Assembly: GCA_002155105.1 (NCBI GenBank)
Contig: MUZD01000002.1
Location: 434,001-498,000 of the forward strand
DNA: 64,000 bases
Source: Sedimentibacter sp. SX930
Lineage (GTDB): Bacteria; Bacillota; Bacilli; Lactobacillales; Aerococcaceae
Reading direction: 5' to 3'
Position numbers and translations under genes: made by a program. How positions within the stretch are numbered: the first letter of the stretch is position 1; every line of letters starts with the position of its first letter. Shown here piece by piece: positions 18,007 to 27,599 of the stretch. The notes below the pieces were generated by a model, which made no database searches, was not told where the DNA came from, and saw nothing but the letters and a program-made list of their open reading frames with translations.

Positions 18007-18966
18007 TTACTTTGATTTGATGTAAGTTGTACCGTTAGCGGCTGGGCCTCTGGATTTACCGATAAAACCTACAAGCACAATGATCGTAATGACGTAAGGT
18101 GCAATCTGGAGATAGACGGAAGGGATATTCTGGATGACCGGAATATAGCTGCCGATGACCCCCAAACTCTGGGCGAACCCGAAGAAAATCGCCGCTCCCA
18201 TCACTCCGATCGGATTCCACTTGCCGAAAATCATGGCAGCCATGGCGATGAAACCTTGACCGGCAATCGTTGATCCGGAAAAATTCAGGCTGATCGACTG
18301 AGAGACGATGGCGCCGCCCACACCGCCCAAAAAGCCGGAAATCAATACGCCCGCGTAGCGCATCACGTAAACATTGATCCCCAATGTATCCGCAGCTTGC
18401 GGGTGTTCCCCGACCGAACGCAGACGCAAGCCGAAAGTCGTCTTGAAGATGATGAAGTAGCAGACAAGCGCCGTTGCGATCGCTGCATAAGCTGGAGCTG
18501 ATGTGTTCGTGAAAAATATCTGACCGATGATCGGAATATCCTTCAATATGGGAAAACTGGTCTTCCCGAAGTTCTGGATGATGAAGGCGGTTTGGCCTTT
18601 CCCTTCATAAAGAACCTTAGTCAAAAATACCGCCAACGCAGGGGCAAGCATATTTAGTACGGTTCCGGAAACGATGTGGTTCGCTCTTAAATTGATTGTG
18701 GCCACTGCATGGAGGATCGAAAAGAAGATGCCGACTGCCCCCGCCACCAACAACGCAACCCATGGCGTCATTTTGCCAAGATTGTCGGCGTAGTTCAGAT
18801 TAAAGACTATGGCTGAGAATGCTCCCATGACCATCGTGCCTTCCAAGCCTACATTGACGATACCGCTCCGTTCCGAGAAAGTTCCGCCAAGACCGGTGAA
18901 GATCAAAGGTGCTGAATAAATCAAAGCCGAAGATACGATGATCGACAGAATCGCTAGCATGTCCAT
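18007..18966 (-). CDS. nupQ: Nucleoside-type ABC transporter permease (NupQ-like)
   Basis: This 319-residue membrane protein belongs to the BPD_transp_2 permease family. It shows the glycine-rich segments GTFSERSGIVNVGLEGTMVMG near 30-50 and a GVLISGFLGGVGGAIVSQS loop, which contact the ATPase. It is the second permease of a BmpA/NupNOPQ-type uptake system for purine nucleosides. GGAGGTGG lies 9 bases before the ATG, and the gene follows nupP with only one base between. The substrate call rests on the binding-protein family. Confidence 0.88.
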   Translation of the reverse strand: MDMLAILSIIVSSALIYSAPLIFTGLGGTFSERSGIVNVGLEGTMVMGAFSAIVFNLNYADNLGKMTPWVALLVAGAVGIFFSILHAVATINLRANHIVSGTVLNMLAPALAVFLTKVLYEGKGQTAFIIQNFGKTSFPILKDIPIIGQIFFTNTSAPAYAAIATALVCYFIIFKTTFGLRLRSVGEHPQAADTLGINVYVMRYAGVLISGFLGGVGGAIVSQSISLNFSGSTIAGQGFIAMAAMIFGKWNPIGVMGAAIFFGFAQSLGVIGSYIPVIQNIPSVYLQIAPYVITIIVLVGFIGKSRGPAANGTTYIKSK

Positions 18967-18967
18967 C

Positions 18968-20041
18968 TCACGCCACCTCCTTTTTATTGACTTTGGACAG
19001 CTTGTTCAGCAAAAGTCGGATGATATAGCTCGCTCCGACGAAGAAGATGATAGATGCAATTACGATGTCCACAATTTCTACGGGCACGCCTGACATAAGT
19101 GGCATGCTCGTTCCGCCGATTTTCAGCGTGCTGAACAGAAGTGCAGCAAAGAGGATGCCGATTGGGCTACCGATGCCCAACAAGGCTACGGCCATGCCAT
19201 CGAATCCGACTGCCGGCATCGCACCTTGAACAAACATGTTTTGGAAATTCCCCAGACCTTCCATCGCGCCACCCAAACCGGCCAAGCCGCCGCTGATCAA
19301 CATGGCCAAAATGATGTTCTTCTTGGCGTTCATACCTGCGTAATCGGCTGCATCAGGATTCAAACCGACTGAACGGAATTCGAAGCCATATGTTGTTTTC
19401 TTCATCAGCACCCAAACCACCGCAATCATGATGAGGGCAATGAAGATGCCGGCATGCAATGTCGAATTGCGCGTTACTTCCGATAAGAACGGCACCCTTA
19501 GACTGGCATTTTCTGTGATCCTGGCCGTGGAGTCGCCGGAATCCGTCAAAACATTCCTGACGATGTGGTTGTTGATGTATAAGGCCGTATGATTCAGCAT
19601 GATGGTGACGATCACTTCACTTGTATTGAAATAGGCACGCAAGACTCCGGCGATGCCCGCCCACAGAGCTCCGGCGGCTACACCAGCCAAAATGCATAAT
19701 GGCAACAATGCGATTTTCGGCAATTCAGGCAGCATCTGGGCGACGCTGACGGATGCCAACCAGCCAAACAAGGTTTGACCCGCAACACCGATGTTGAAGA
19801 ACCCAGCTGTGTTGGCTACCGCAAAGCCCAATGCGACCAGAATCAAAGGGGTAGCTTCACGCAATAACTCACCTACGTAAAACGGCGATCCGAACGCTCC
19901 CTTCAACATTGCCGAATAACCCGCGATGGCATCGTAACCGAAAGACCACATGACGATTGCGCCGATCAACAGACCTAATATGACTGAAAGTAAAGGTACG
20001 ATAATCCCCTGGATGCGAGTGGCTCCTTGTTGATTACTCAT
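18968..20041 (-). CDS. nupP: Nucleoside-type ABC transporter permease (NupP-like)
   Basis: The protein (357 residues) has the same BPD_transp_2 fold as its neighbour, with the NTAGFFNIGVAGQTLFG segment near 85-100 and the ATPase-contact loop LISGGLAGLGGAMEG. It would form the heterodimeric channel with NupQ. The ATG overlaps the nupO stop by 8 bases and has GGAGGGA upstream, so it is translationally coupled to the ATPase gene. Confidence 0.88.
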   Translation of the reverse strand: MSNQQGATRIQGIIVPLLSVILGLLIGAIVMWSFGYDAIAGYSAMLKGAFGSPFYVGELLREATPLILVALGFAVANTAGFFNIGVAGQTLFGWLASVSVAQMLPELPKIALLPLCILAGVAAGALWAGIAGVLRAYFNTSEVIVTIMLNHTALYINNHIVRNVLTDSGDSTARITENASLRVPFLSEVTRNSTLHAGIFIALIMIAVVWVLMKKTTYGFEFRSVGLNPDAADYAGMNAKKNIILAMLISGGLAGLGGAMEGLGNFQNMFVQGAMPAVGFDGMAVALLGIGSPIGILFAALLFSTLKIGGTSMPLMSGVPVEIVDIVIASIIFFVGASYIIRLLLNKLSKVNKKEVA

Positions 20042-21608
20042 GAAGGCTTCCCTCCTCTTCCTTGTTTTTTTCCAATTCTTCCCTGGCCTTTTCCAATGAA
20101 GACCCGGCCATCAGTAAGCCCAGTTCTTGTTCGGAGGTTTCCTCCGGCTTGACGTAGGCCACGATTTCACCTTCGAACATCACAGCGATGATGTCGGAGA
20201 GATTCAGGATTTCGTCCAATTCGAAGCTCATCAGGAGGATGGCTTTGTCCTTATCCCTTTGCTCGATCAAGCGTTTGTGGATAAATTCGATCGCACCCAC
20301 ATCCAATCCTCGGGTCGGTTGAGCTGCTATCAACAACGAAGGATTCCGATCGACTTCCCTGGCGATGATCGCTTTTTGTTGGTTCCCGCCGGACAACGAA
20401 CCTGCTGTCGACTTCTCGCTTTGCGTACGTACATCAAACTCTTTGATCAGTTCGATGGCATGGTTTTCGATGGCTTTGTCGTTCAGGAAGCTGTTTTTGC
20501 TGTAAGGTTCCTGATAATAAGTCTGCAAGGCGATGTTCTCGTCCAAACGCATCGGGAGGATCAGACCGAACTTTTGTCGGTCCTCAGGGATATGTCCCAA
20601 TCCTGATTCAGTGATTTTGCGTGGAGCCAAGTTCGTGATGATTTCGCCGTTCAGCTTGACGGTTCCGCTCTCAGCCTTCCGCAAGCCAGTGACGGCTTGG
20701 ATCAATTCGCTTTGTCCGTTCCCGTCGATCCCGGCGATGCCGACGATTTCACCCGCCCGTACCGTCAGACTCAAATTGCGCACGGCTTCCAGTCCGCGGC
20801 TCTCTTTGACCGTCAATCCTTCGATTTCCAAAACAGCCTGCTTTGGCTGGGATGGTTTTTTTACTGTGCGGAACAGAACGGAACGTCCCACCATCATATC
20901 CGCAAGTTCTTGCTGGGATGTCTGCTTCACGTCGACAGTGCCGATGCTCTTGCCCTTGCGGATTACCGTGCAACGGTCAGCAACGGCTTTGATTTCATCC
21001 AGTTTATGCGTGATCAGGATGATTGACTTGCCTTCTTTCGTCAATTCCCTCATGATCGCCATCAATTCGTCGATTTCTTGCGGTGTCAGCACTGCCGTTG
21101 GTTCGTCAAAAATGAGGACGTCCGCCCCACGGTACAATGTTTTCAAGATTTCGACCCTTTGTTGCATACCGACAGTGGTATCTTCGATTTTGGCTGAAGG
21201 ATTGACTGCCAAGCGGTATTTGTTGGACAGATCCGTAATCACATCAGCGGCTGCCGTTTTATTTAAAACACCAAGTCTGCTCGGCTCGCTGCCTAAAATG
21301 ATGTTCTCCGTAACCGTGAAGTCCTTGACCAACATAAAATGCTGGTGCACCATTCCGATACCCAATTTATCGGCAACACCCGGGGAACTGATTTTGACTT
21401 CTTGCCCTTTGACCTTAATGGTTCCGCTTGTAGGCTCCAAAAGACCGGAAAGAATATTCATCAAAGTTGACTTGCCCGCGCCATTTTCACCCAACAAAGC
21501 GTGAATTTCACCTTTTTTCAAGCTTAGAAAAATATCATCATTCGCTTTATAATTGCCGAAAGCTTTTGTTACGCCAATCATCTCAATGACATAATTTTCT
21601 TCTGTCAT
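20034..21608 (-). CDS. nupO: Nucleoside-type ABC transporter ATPase with two ABC domains (NupO-like)
   Basis: Two fused ATPase domains are visible in 524 residues. The first has an intact Walker A (GENGAGKST, about 38-46) and Walker B (VLIFDEPTAVL) with an altered signature (VGMQQRVEI). The second has a degenerate Walker A (GIDGNGQSE) but a good signature (LSGGNQQKAI) and Walker B-like LLIAAQPTRGLD. Such asymmetry is normal for RbsA/NupO-type proteins. The ATG at 21606-21608 has GGGGTGG upstream; the open frame reaches further but crosses a promoter. A terminator and a new promoter separate it from the binding-protein gene. Confidence 0.92.
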   Translation of the reverse strand: MTEENYVIEMIGVTKAFGNYKANDDIFLSLKKGEIHALLGENGAGKSTLMNILSGLLEPTSGTIKVKGQEVKISSPGVADKLGIGMVHQHFMLVKDFTVTENIILGSEPSRLGVLNKTAAADVITDLSNKYRLAVNPSAKIEDTTVGMQQRVEILKTLYRGADVLIFDEPTAVLTPQEIDELMAIMRELTKEGKSIILITHKLDEIKAVADRCTVIRKGKSIGTVDVKQTSQQELADMMVGRSVLFRTVKKPSQPKQAVLEIEGLTVKESRGLEAVRNLSLTVRAGEIVGIAGIDGNGQSELIQAVTGLRKAESGTVKLNGEIITNLAPRKITESGLGHIPEDRQKFGLILPMRLDENIALQTYYQEPYSKNSFLNDKAIENHAIELIKEFDVRTQSEKSTAGSLSGGNQQKAIIAREVDRNPSLLIAAQPTRGLDVGAIEFIHKRLIEQRDKDKAILLMSFELDEILNLSDIIAVMFEGEIVAYVKPEETSEQELGLLMAGSSLEKAREELEKNKEEEGSLHE

Positions 21609-21708
21609 GCTGATTCCACCCCTTACTAATATTGAATGCATGCAATCCCTCATGCAGCAGTGAGACACGCTTATAAAATATAATACCGTAAAACACCATT
21701 TCACACCT

Positions 21709-21737
21709 ATTATAAAGTATTTCCAAAATCCTATCCA
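21709..21737 (-). promoter_or_regulatory. Internal promoter for nupOPQ
   Basis: TGGATA and a perfect TATAAT are 17 bases apart on the minus strand, about 100 bases before nupO and downstream of the nupN terminator. Confidence 0.65.
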
Positions 21738-21741
21738 CTTT

Positions 21742-21784
21742 TGTTTATCACGAAAGATAAACATTTGTTCCTTTTTCGGAACAA
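21742..21784 (-). repeat. Two adjacent inverted repeats upstream of the nupO promoter
   Basis: TGTTTATC/GATAAACA (8-bp arms, 6-base gap) at 21742-21763 is followed immediately by TTGTTCC/GGAACAA (7-bp arms, 6-base gap) at 21765-21784. They abut the -35 element. They could be operator sites or two hairpins in read-through transcript; nothing in the sequence decides this. Confidence 0.6.
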
Positions 21785-21806
21785 TCTTTGTTAGGGGACT
21801 ATGCGC

Positions 21807-21857
21807 GAAAAAAAAGAGAAGCAACTCAATATCCTTAACCGGAATCAAGTTGCTTCT
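21807..21857 (-). terminator. Intrinsic terminator between nupN and nupO
   Basis: AGAAGCAACT and AGTTGCTTCT form a perfect 10-bp stem with a 21-base loop and are followed on the minus strand by CTTTTTTTTC. It lies 20 bases past nupN and would keep most transcripts restricted to the binding protein. Confidence 0.82.
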
Positions 21858-21876
21858 TTAAAGATTTTAAAAGTGA

Positions 21877-22968
21877 TTAATTTTCTGGAGCTTCAGGAAC
21901 AGCAAGTGTTCCGTCCAAAATTTCTGTTTTCGCTTTAGTAACAGCTTCCAAAGCATCTGCGTTCAATTGACCTTCAGTCAAATCGACGCCTTCTTCAGCC
22001 AACCCGAAATTCAAGACTTCTCCTGCCGGGAATTCGCCGTTCATTGTTAATGTAGCGATATCCTTAGCTGCAGTGCCTACACCCTTCAATGTTGAAGTCA
22101 AAGTAAGGTTTCTTTCAGTGCCGTCATCAAGAGTCAACAAGCCTTCTTCTGTTTGGTCACGGTCAACACCGATTACCCAGATTTCTTTTGAAGGATCAGC
22201 TTTTACGATATCCTTAGCTTCTGAGAATACGCCATTTCCGGAATCTCCAGCAGCTTGATAAATGACATCAATTCCGCTTGCGTACATTGCGGCAGCTTTA
22301 GATTTCCCGCCTGCAGCATCGCCGAACGAACCGACATATTCAACTTTTACATCTATTTCAGGATTTACTGATTGGGCACCAGCTATGAATCCAGCTTCAA
22401 AGCGATCGATTACGACGCTCTCTTGTCCGCCGATGAAGCCTAATTGGTTGGTTTTGGTTGTTTTAGCAGCAGCGACACCAGCCAAGAAAGCAGCTTCGTT
22501 GTCTTTGAATGATACTGAAACTGTGTTCTCGCCTTCGATGACATCATCGATGATGGCGAACATCGTATCCGGATTTTGTGTTGCCACATCCTGCATCGCT
22601 GACTTCAATTTATATCCGATACCGAACACAAGGTCAAAATTACTGTTTACGGCAGTGTTCAAGTTCGTCACAAATTCCGAATCGGCATTTGATTGGATAT
22701 AATCATATCCATCGATCCCTTTTTCTTTGCCGTTCTCTTCGCCCCATGCAACAAGGCCTTCCCATGCGCTTTGGTTGAATGATTTATCATCCACGCCGCC
22801 GACGTCGGTAACCATCGCGATAGTAAAGTTGTCTTCCGTTCCCTCTGCTGTGCTGGAACCTGTTGCACTGCTGTCAGCCGTGTCGCCGTTGCCGCCGCAA
22901 GCTGCCAAGATTGTGCTGACACCTAAACCTAATGCCAATAAACTAACATATTTTTGCTTCTTCACCAT
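21877..22968 (-). CDS. nupN: BmpA family nucleoside-binding lipoprotein (NupN-like)
   Basis: The 363-residue chain starts MVKKQKYVSLLALGLG and has a lipobox LAAC near residue 23, so it is a lipoprotein. The BMP/PnrA fold follows: FTIAMVTDVGGVDDKSFNQSAW, then GFIGGQESVVIDRFEAGF and IYQAAGDSGNGVF, the segment that binds the ribose and base in PnrA. It is the substrate-capturing part of the nucleoside transporter encoded downstream. GGAGGGG precedes the ATG at 22966-22968. The Ser/Thr-rich stretch after the Cys is a typical linker. Confidence 0.92.
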   Translation of the reverse strand: MVKKQKYVSLLALGLGVSTILAACGGNGDTADSSATGSSTAEGTEDNFTIAMVTDVGGVDDKSFNQSAWEGLVAWGEENGKEKGIDGYDYIQSNADSEFVTNLNTAVNSNFDLVFGIGYKLKSAMQDVATQNPDTMFAIIDDVIEGENTVSVSFKDNEAAFLAGVAAAKTTKTNQLGFIGGQESVVIDRFEAGFIAGAQSVNPEIDVKVEYVGSFGDAAGGKSKAAAMYASGIDVIYQAAGDSGNGVFSEAKDIVKADPSKEIWVIGVDRDQTEEGLLTLDDGTERNLTLTSTLKGVGTAAKDIATLTMNGEFPAGEVLNFGLAEEGVDLTEGQLNADALEAVTKAKTEILDGTLAVPEAPEN

Positions 22969-23027
22969 GACCCCTCCAATAAACTTCAATTTTTTGAACT
23001 TGTAAGTACAAGCTTCTTACAAAAAAT

Positions 23028-23056
23028 ATCATATCATGTATTCCCGAAAAAATAAA
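23028..23056 (-). promoter_or_regulatory. Probable promoter for nupN
   Basis: TATGAT on the minus strand has a weak TTTATT 17 bases upstream. A CTTGTA/TACAAG inverted repeat at 22999-23012 lies in the leader, and AACGAT/ATCGTT arms flank the -35 region. Confidence 0.4.
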
Positions 23057-23121
23057 CGATATTGATTTTTTTGTAATCGTTTTTTCATTTAATATCCATA
23101 TATTTGCAGGAATGGTTCTAG

Positions 23122-25572
23122 TTAAACCTCAGAATCATAGGGCATATCCGCATCATTCTCATATATCCCCTCGCTAATGTTCACTTTTCTGGGCTTGCTT
23201 CCATCAGCGGGCCCGACGATCCCTCTTGCTTCCATCTCGTCGATCAGCCGCGCTGCCCGATTATAGCCGATCCGGAATCTCCTCTGCAATTTGGAAATGC
23301 TCGCCGTTTCATCCGATCTGATGAATTCCACAGCTTCCCCGAAAAGATCATCTTCCGGCTCTTCGCTTGCAGCCGCGACAGTTTCGGTCGGCATCATTTC
23401 CTCGACATAGTTCGCTTCTTGCTGATTTTTGACGAAAGTGACAATGTGCTCGACTTCCTCGTCGGAAATGAACGCTCCTTGCACACGGATTGGTTTATTC
23501 TCCCCCATCGGACGGAAGAGCATATCGCCTCTGCCCAGCAGCTTCTCTGCCCCGGAGCCATCGATTATCGTTCTGGAATCGATTGAACTGGACACAGCGA
23601 ACGCGATCCTGGAAGGGACGTTTGCTTTGATGATGCCGGTGATGACATCGACACTCGGTCGTTGTGTAGCCAAAATCATATGGATTCCCGCAGCCCGCGC
23701 CATCTGCGCCAATCTAGTGATCGCGTCCTCGACTTCGTTGCTGGCCACCATCATCAAGTCGGCCAACTCGTCAACGATAACCACTATGTATGGCAACGTA
23801 GGATTGTTTTCCCCGTTCTCCAGATTGTATTCAACAATCAGATTGTTGTAACCGTCGATGTTGCGCATGCCGGTACCGGCAAACAATTCATATCTTCTTT
23901 CCATTTCCGTAACGACTTTATGGAGCGCTTGCGCCGCCTTGCGTGGATTCGTGACAACCGGCGTAAGCAAGTGGGGAATCCCGTTATAGACGTTCAATTC
24001 CACCATTTTCGGATCGATCATCATCATCTTCACTTCGTTCGGTTTGGCTTTCATCAAGATGCTCGTGATGATGCCGTTGATGCAGACAGATTTCCCGCTG
24101 CCGGTCGCACCTGCAATCAGCAAATGGGGCATTTTCGTCAGATTCGCGCTTTGCACAACGCCAGAGATGTCCCGTCCTAACGGCACCTCCAACAGCTTGT
24201 CGGTGTGCTTTTGCCCTTCCATGACATCACGGAAGGAAACAACGCTGACTTCACTGTTTGGCACTTCTATGCCGATGAAGGATTTCCCGGGTATCGGAGC
24301 TTCGATGCGGATATCCTTTGCCGCCAAGGCCAGAGCCAAATCATCACTGAGGCTCACAATTTTGCTGACCTTCACCCCGACGGCTGGCTGGATTTCGTAT
24401 TTTGTCACGGCAGGTCCGAGGTTCGCTTTCGTGACTTTGGCCTCCACACCGAAGCTTGCGAACGTCTCTTCCAGCTTTTTGACATTTTTTTCTATTGTCG
24501 CATATTCATTGGATTGATCGATCGCTTTGATTTCGTTCAATAAAGTGACTGGTGGCAAGTGGTAATCCCTGTTTTCCTGCTCGGCAGTGATTTCGAATTC
24601 CAGCTCGCCCGTATTGTCTTCCTCGTTGCCTCCGACCGTTGTTTTTGCAAGGCTGGACTGTTGGGCTGAAGCGCTCTTTTCATTGTCCGCATATTTGTGT
24701 TCGGCTGCTTTTTCAAGTTGTTTCTGGAAGCTGTCGATTTTCAGCTGAACGGGTTCGCGCTCTTTTTCGGCAAGTGTCTCTTTTTCTGCTGCTTTCAAAG
24801 CTTCCGCTTCTTCCTTCATCAATTTCTTCGCTGCCGATTCGCTTTTTATTTGATTTTTGGCTTTTTCGACTATTGAAGGTTTCTTGTCTGTCGGAACGCT
24901 GTTTGACCTGGTCGGTTTCTTCACTGTTTTCGAATCAATGATCGAGCTGGCCACTTTATCTTTCGTGTAAAGCACCGCTCGTTTACTGTTGTGCCCGAAA
25001 ATCAAGGCAACTTTGCGCACGACTTCCATGACATCATGCGTCGTGAATCCGAAGATGACCGCCACACCAAAAAATACAAGCAGGCCGATGATGATATAAG
25101 TGCCCCATTGTGAAACCAAAAAATGGGTTCCAGTATAAAAGGCTGCTCCTATCAAGCCCCCACCCATCTCAGAAGCTGTATCTGCTTGCCTGACATCGGT
25201 CAAAAAACGTGCAAGCGTAACGGACACGACCGACGTCCCCTCCGTGACGACTGCCTCAAAAGCCTGTGAATGGAGATAAAGCAGTGCTGCCGAATAAAGC
25301 AGGATGCCGCTGATCAACCAGTTCTTTCTTATTTTTGGTTCTTTCCCTCTCAAAATCAGGTACAGACCATAGGCGCCAAACAGCGCCAGGCTGACCGGAT
25401 AGGTTTCGCCGACAAAAAAACGGAAAAAATTTGCCAGCGCTATACCGGCAAAACCGAGTTGCCCGATCCCTAAGGCTGCACTGAAAAGAAACAGCACGCC
25501 GATAAGCTCATAGGATATCTTCTGCCCGGTCGCCTTCTTTTTCTTTCTTGTCGTCGTCGTTCGTTTCGCCAA
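23122..25572 (-). CDS. ftsK: DNA translocase FtsK/SpoIIIE
   Basis: FtsK pumps chromosome ends through the closing septum. The chain (816 residues) has a basic N-terminus, four or five membrane helices in the first 180 residues, a charged linker to about 330, and the RecA-like motor with [13 protein letters not shown] (Walker A, about 485) and [15 protein letters not shown] (Walker B). A C-terminal winged-helix gamma domain ([22 protein letters not shown]) reads KOPS/SRS-type sites. I start at a TTG (25570-25572) with AGGAG 9 bases upstream; a TTG three codons earlier abuts the AGGAG and is too close. Confidence 0.95.
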   Translation of the reverse strand: MAKRTTTTRKKKKATGQKISYELIGVLFLFSAALGIGQLGFAGIALANFFRFFVGETYPVSLALFGAYGLYLILRGKEPKIRKNWLISGILLYSAALLYLHSQAFEAVVTEGTSVVSVTLARFLTDVRQADTASEMGGGLIGAAFYTGTHFLVSQWGTYIIIGLLVFFGVAVIFGFTTHDVMEVVRKVALIFGHNSKRAVLYTKDKVASSIIDSKTVKKPTRSNSVPTDKKPSIVEKAKNQIKSESAAKKLMKEEAEALKAAEKETLAEKEREPVQLKIDSFQKQLEKAAEHKYADNEKSASAQQSSLAKTTVGGNEEDNTGELEFEITAEQENRDYHLPPVTLLNEIKAIDQSNEYATIEKNVKKLEETFASFGVEAKVTKANLGPAVTKYEIQPAVGVKVSKIVSLSDDLALALAAKDIRIEAPIPGKSFIGIEVPNSEVSVVSFRDVMEGQKHTDKLLEVPLGRDISGVVQSANLTKMPHLLIAGATGSGKSVCINGIITSILMKAKPNEVKMMMIDPKMVELNVYNGIPHLLTPVVTNPRKAAQALHKVVTEMERRYELFAGTGMRNIDGYNNLIVEYNLENGENNPTLPYIVVIVDELADLMMVASNEVEDAITRLAQMARAAGIHMILATQRPSVDVITGIIKANVPSRIAFAVSSSIDSRTIIDGSGAEKLLGRGDMLFRPMGENKPIRVQGAFISDEEVEHIVTFVKNQQEANYVEEMMPTETVAAASEEPEDDLFGEAVEFIRSDETASISKLQRRFRIGYNRAARLIDEMEARGIVGPADGSKPRKVNISEGIYENDADMPYDSEV

Positions 25573-25668
25573 ACATGCCAACTCCTTTTTATCATTTACT
25601 CAAAACCACTGCCCGTCTGCATAAAACAGCGGTCCATAGATTGTTCGTTTGATTACCCGTATCGGTTC

Positions 25669-25697
25669 ATTATACTACAAAACGAACCCTTTACGAG
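25669..25697 (-). promoter_or_regulatory. Probable promoter for ftsK
   Basis: A perfect TATAAT lies about 95 bases before ftsK on the minus strand; the -35 (CTCGTA or TCGTAA) is weak. Confidence 0.5.
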
Positions 25698-25724
25698 GCT
25701 ATTTTTCAATCAATCCGCGCGGAC

Positions 25725-25768
25725 AAAAAGCTTCTGTTTCCCGTCAACGCAGGCAACAGAAGCTTTTT
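25725..25768 (-). terminator. Strong terminator after the DUF1033 gene
   Basis: AAAAAGCTTCTGTT and AACAGAAGCTTTTT form a 14-bp perfect stem around a 16-base loop. The flanking A and T runs let it work in both directions; the minus-strand DUF1033 gene ends 13 bases before it. Confidence 0.85.
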
Positions 25769-25781
25769 GGAATTTGGTCCG

Positions 25782-26078
25782 TCATTCTTGAATAAGTTTT
25801 TTCCTGTCCTGCAGAAGCATCAGTCCATGATATAATTGCACATCGTCATCGCAATTCTCACAAAACCGGATTTCTCCGTCTGACCAGTAGGCAGTCAGGT
25901 AGGGTTCCTTTGATTTTTGGAATGGGTAGACTGCCGATAGTTTTTCCGCTGCCCGTTCATAGGCAGCGACTGCCTCCTGGAAATCGGCATACTCCGTCGA
26001 TTCCACAATGAAATCCATCCAATCTTCAAAAAACCACCAGGGTTCATATTCTCCCTCGGTCCGTATCACCTGGTACAT
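25782..26078 (-). CDS. DUF1033 family protein
   Basis: The small acidic protein of 98 residues starts MYQVIRTEGEYEPWWFFEDW, the hallmark of DUF1033, and ends with a Cys pair (RFCENCDDD) and a helix. It has no signal peptide or membrane segment. The family is confined mostly to Lactobacillales and has no known role. AAGGTGATAG precedes the ATG. It is a single gene with an extended -10 promoter and its own strong terminator. Confidence 0.82.
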   Translation of the reverse strand: MYQVIRTEGEYEPWWFFEDWMDFIVESTEYADFQEAVAAYERAAEKLSAVYPFQKSKEPYLTAYWSDGEIRFCENCDDDVQLYHGLMLLQDRKKLIQE

Positions 26079-26102
26079 GCTATCACCTTCTTTGTTGCAA
26101 AA

Positions 26103-26111
26103 AGTATAGCA
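26103..26111 (-). promoter_or_regulatory. Extended -10 promoter for the DUF1033 gene
   Basis: TGCTATACT on the minus strand is an extended -10 element about 25 bases before the start codon; no good -35 is seen. Confidence 0.5.
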
Positions 26112-26147
26112 CAGCCTGGAAAATTATTCCCGCACAAGGTATCGGGA

Positions 26148-26176
26148 TTGACCCTTCTCGACCAAGACTGTAAACT
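26148..26176 (+). promoter_or_regulatory. Promoter for acylphosphatase
   Basis: TTGACC and TAAACT are 17 bases apart, about 50 bases before the acyP start. Confidence 0.6.
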
Positions 26177-26228
26177 GAATTAAAAAGCTAAAGCGCATGC
26201 TCAGCCTAAAATCTGGAGGGGATTTATC

Positions 26229-26504
26229 ATGAAAAAAATCAAGATGACAGTAAGTGGCAGGGTACAGGGCGTTGGGTTCCGTTACATGACAAAAATGGTG
26301 GCTGACCAGATAGGCGTTTCGGGAATCGTCAGGAACGAGGATGATGGGAGTGTCTATATCGAAGCCGTCGGACCCAGCGATAAGATCGATGCCTTCATCG
26401 CGGCGGTCAAACGCAGTCCTTCGCCAAGCGGAAGAGTCGACACCTGCACGCTCGAAGAGGACGCCAACGTTGAGAATTACATAAGTTTTCGTGTAACCAA
26501 TTGA
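26229..26504 (+). CDS. acyP: Acylphosphatase
   Basis: Acylphosphatase hydrolyses carboxyl-phosphate bonds such as that of acetyl phosphate. The 91-residue chain has the family signature: the phosphate loop GRVQGVGFRYMT with the catalytic Arg near residue 19, and the catalytic Asn in GIVRNEDDGSVYIEA near residue 37. GGAGGGGA precedes the ATG. It is followed within 62 bases by yidC, whose -35 element overlaps the acyP stop codon. This acyP-yidC neighbour pair is common in Lactobacillales. Confidence 0.95.
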   Translation: MKKIKMTVSGRVQGVGFRYMTKMVADQIGVSGIVRNEDDGSVYIEAVGPSDKIDAFIAAVKRSPSPSGRVDTCTLEEDANVENYISFRVTN

Positions 26505-26529
26505 ATATATTTTTCCCTTCATGTATAGT
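26501..26529 (+). promoter_or_regulatory. Promoter for yidC overlapping the acyP stop
   Basis: TTGAAT and TATAGT are exactly 17 bases apart; the -35 contains the TGA stop of acyP. Confidence 0.75.
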
Positions 26530-26566
26530 AGTAATGTTATCGAAAAATTGTAAAGGAATGTGAATA

Positions 26567-27499
26567 ATGAAACTTAAAAAGAAGGTATTGCTTTCCGCGG
26601 AAATGATGTCCTTGTTAGTGGTTCTGACAGGCTGCATGCAATATGATGAGAATAAAAACCCAACCGGCTTCATATATGACTATTTGGTGGTGCCTACAGG
26701 CAAATTGATCGTTATGTTGGCGGAAATGCTCAACGGCAATTACGGTCTGGCCATCATCGCCATCACAATCATTGTCCGCTTGGCCATCATGCCCTTGAAC
26801 TTTAGCCAGATCAAAAAAACGATGGTGCAGCAAGAAAAGATGAAGTATATCAAACCAGAATTGGAAGATATCCAATTCCGTCAAAAAAATGCCCAAACTC
26901 CTGAAGAAAAAGCCGCGGTTTCGCAAGAAATGATGGCACTGTACAAAGACAACAACATCAGCATGACAGGCGGCGTCGGTTGCTTACCGATTCTGATCCA
27001 GATGCCGATCTTTACCGCTATGTATCAAGCCGTCAATTTGACGCCGGAAATTTCTGCAAGCACCTTCCTTGGCATCAACCTTGGTGTCAGCAGTCCGTTG
27101 CTGGCGATCCTGGCAGGTGTGGCTTATGTAATCCAAGGCTACGTTTCAACAATCGGCATGCCTCAGGAAACCAAATCACAGATGAAATCGATGATGCTGA
27201 TGAACCCGATCATGATTCTGATGTTCTCGTGGTCTTCACCAGCAGGTTTGGCGCTGTACTGGCTGGCCGGCGGTATTTTCGCAGCAGCCCAGACTGCGCT
27301 TCAAAATCATATGATCAAACCTAAAATCCAGAAGCTGGTTGAAGAAGAAATGAAGGATCGTCCGGTCAAGAAGAACGTGAAAATGGCTAAGCCGTCTTCC
27401 TCTTCAGCACCTGCACAAGCGGTTAAAGCTTTGTCCGCCACGAATCAACAAACGGATGGCAAAAAAGGCCGCAACGCAGGCAAACAATCAAAATCCTAA
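26567..27499 (+). CDS. yidC: Membrane protein insertase YidC (YidC2-type lipoprotein)
   Basis: YidC inserts small membrane proteins alone or with Sec. The precursor has a lipobox VLTGC ending at about residue 23, five membrane segments, the hydrophilic-groove Arg in IIVRLAIMPLNFSQ (about 67), the cytoplasmic helical hairpin QQEKMKYIKPELEDIQ, and PILIQMPIFTAMYQA. The 310-residue length and the long basic C-terminal tail, which can bind ribosomes, are typical of YidC2 (OxaA2) in lactic acid bacteria. AAAGGAA lies upstream of the ATG. It is followed by a strong terminator. Confidence 0.95.
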   Translation: MKLKKKVLLSAEMMSLLVVLTGCMQYDENKNPTGFIYDYLVVPTGKLIVMLAEMLNGNYGLAIIAITIIVRLAIMPLNFSQIKKTMVQQEKMKYIKPELEDIQFRQKNAQTPEEKAAVSQEMMALYKDNNISMTGGVGCLPILIQMPIFTAMYQAVNLTPEISASTFLGINLGVSSPLLAILAGVAYVIQGYVSTIGMPQETKSQMKSMMLMNPIMILMFSWSSPAGLALYWLAGGIFAAAQTALQNHMIKPKIQKLVEEEMKDRPVKKNVKMAKPSSSSAPAQAVKALSATNQQTDGKKGRNAGKQSKS

Positions 27500-27514
27500 T
27501 TGAAACTACAAAAA

Positions 27515-27557
27515 AGCAGGAAGCAAACTCATGTGTGAGCCGCTTCCTGCTTTTTTT
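27515..27557 (+). terminator. Bidirectional terminator between yidC and covS
   Basis: AGCAGGAAGC and GCTTCCTGCT form a 10-bp stem with TTTTTTT after it on the plus strand and a matching A run before it, so it also serves the minus-strand kinase gene. Confidence 0.88.
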
Positions 27558-27599
27558 GTAGTTCATTTTTTTGGTAAGGCGCGTTCTCCTGTCGATTTC

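Noticed and set aside
26124-26522. 132-codon minus-strand open frame opposite acyP
   Set aside because: It is the antisense of a clear acylphosphatase gene, has no ribosome site and its translation has no recognisable features.
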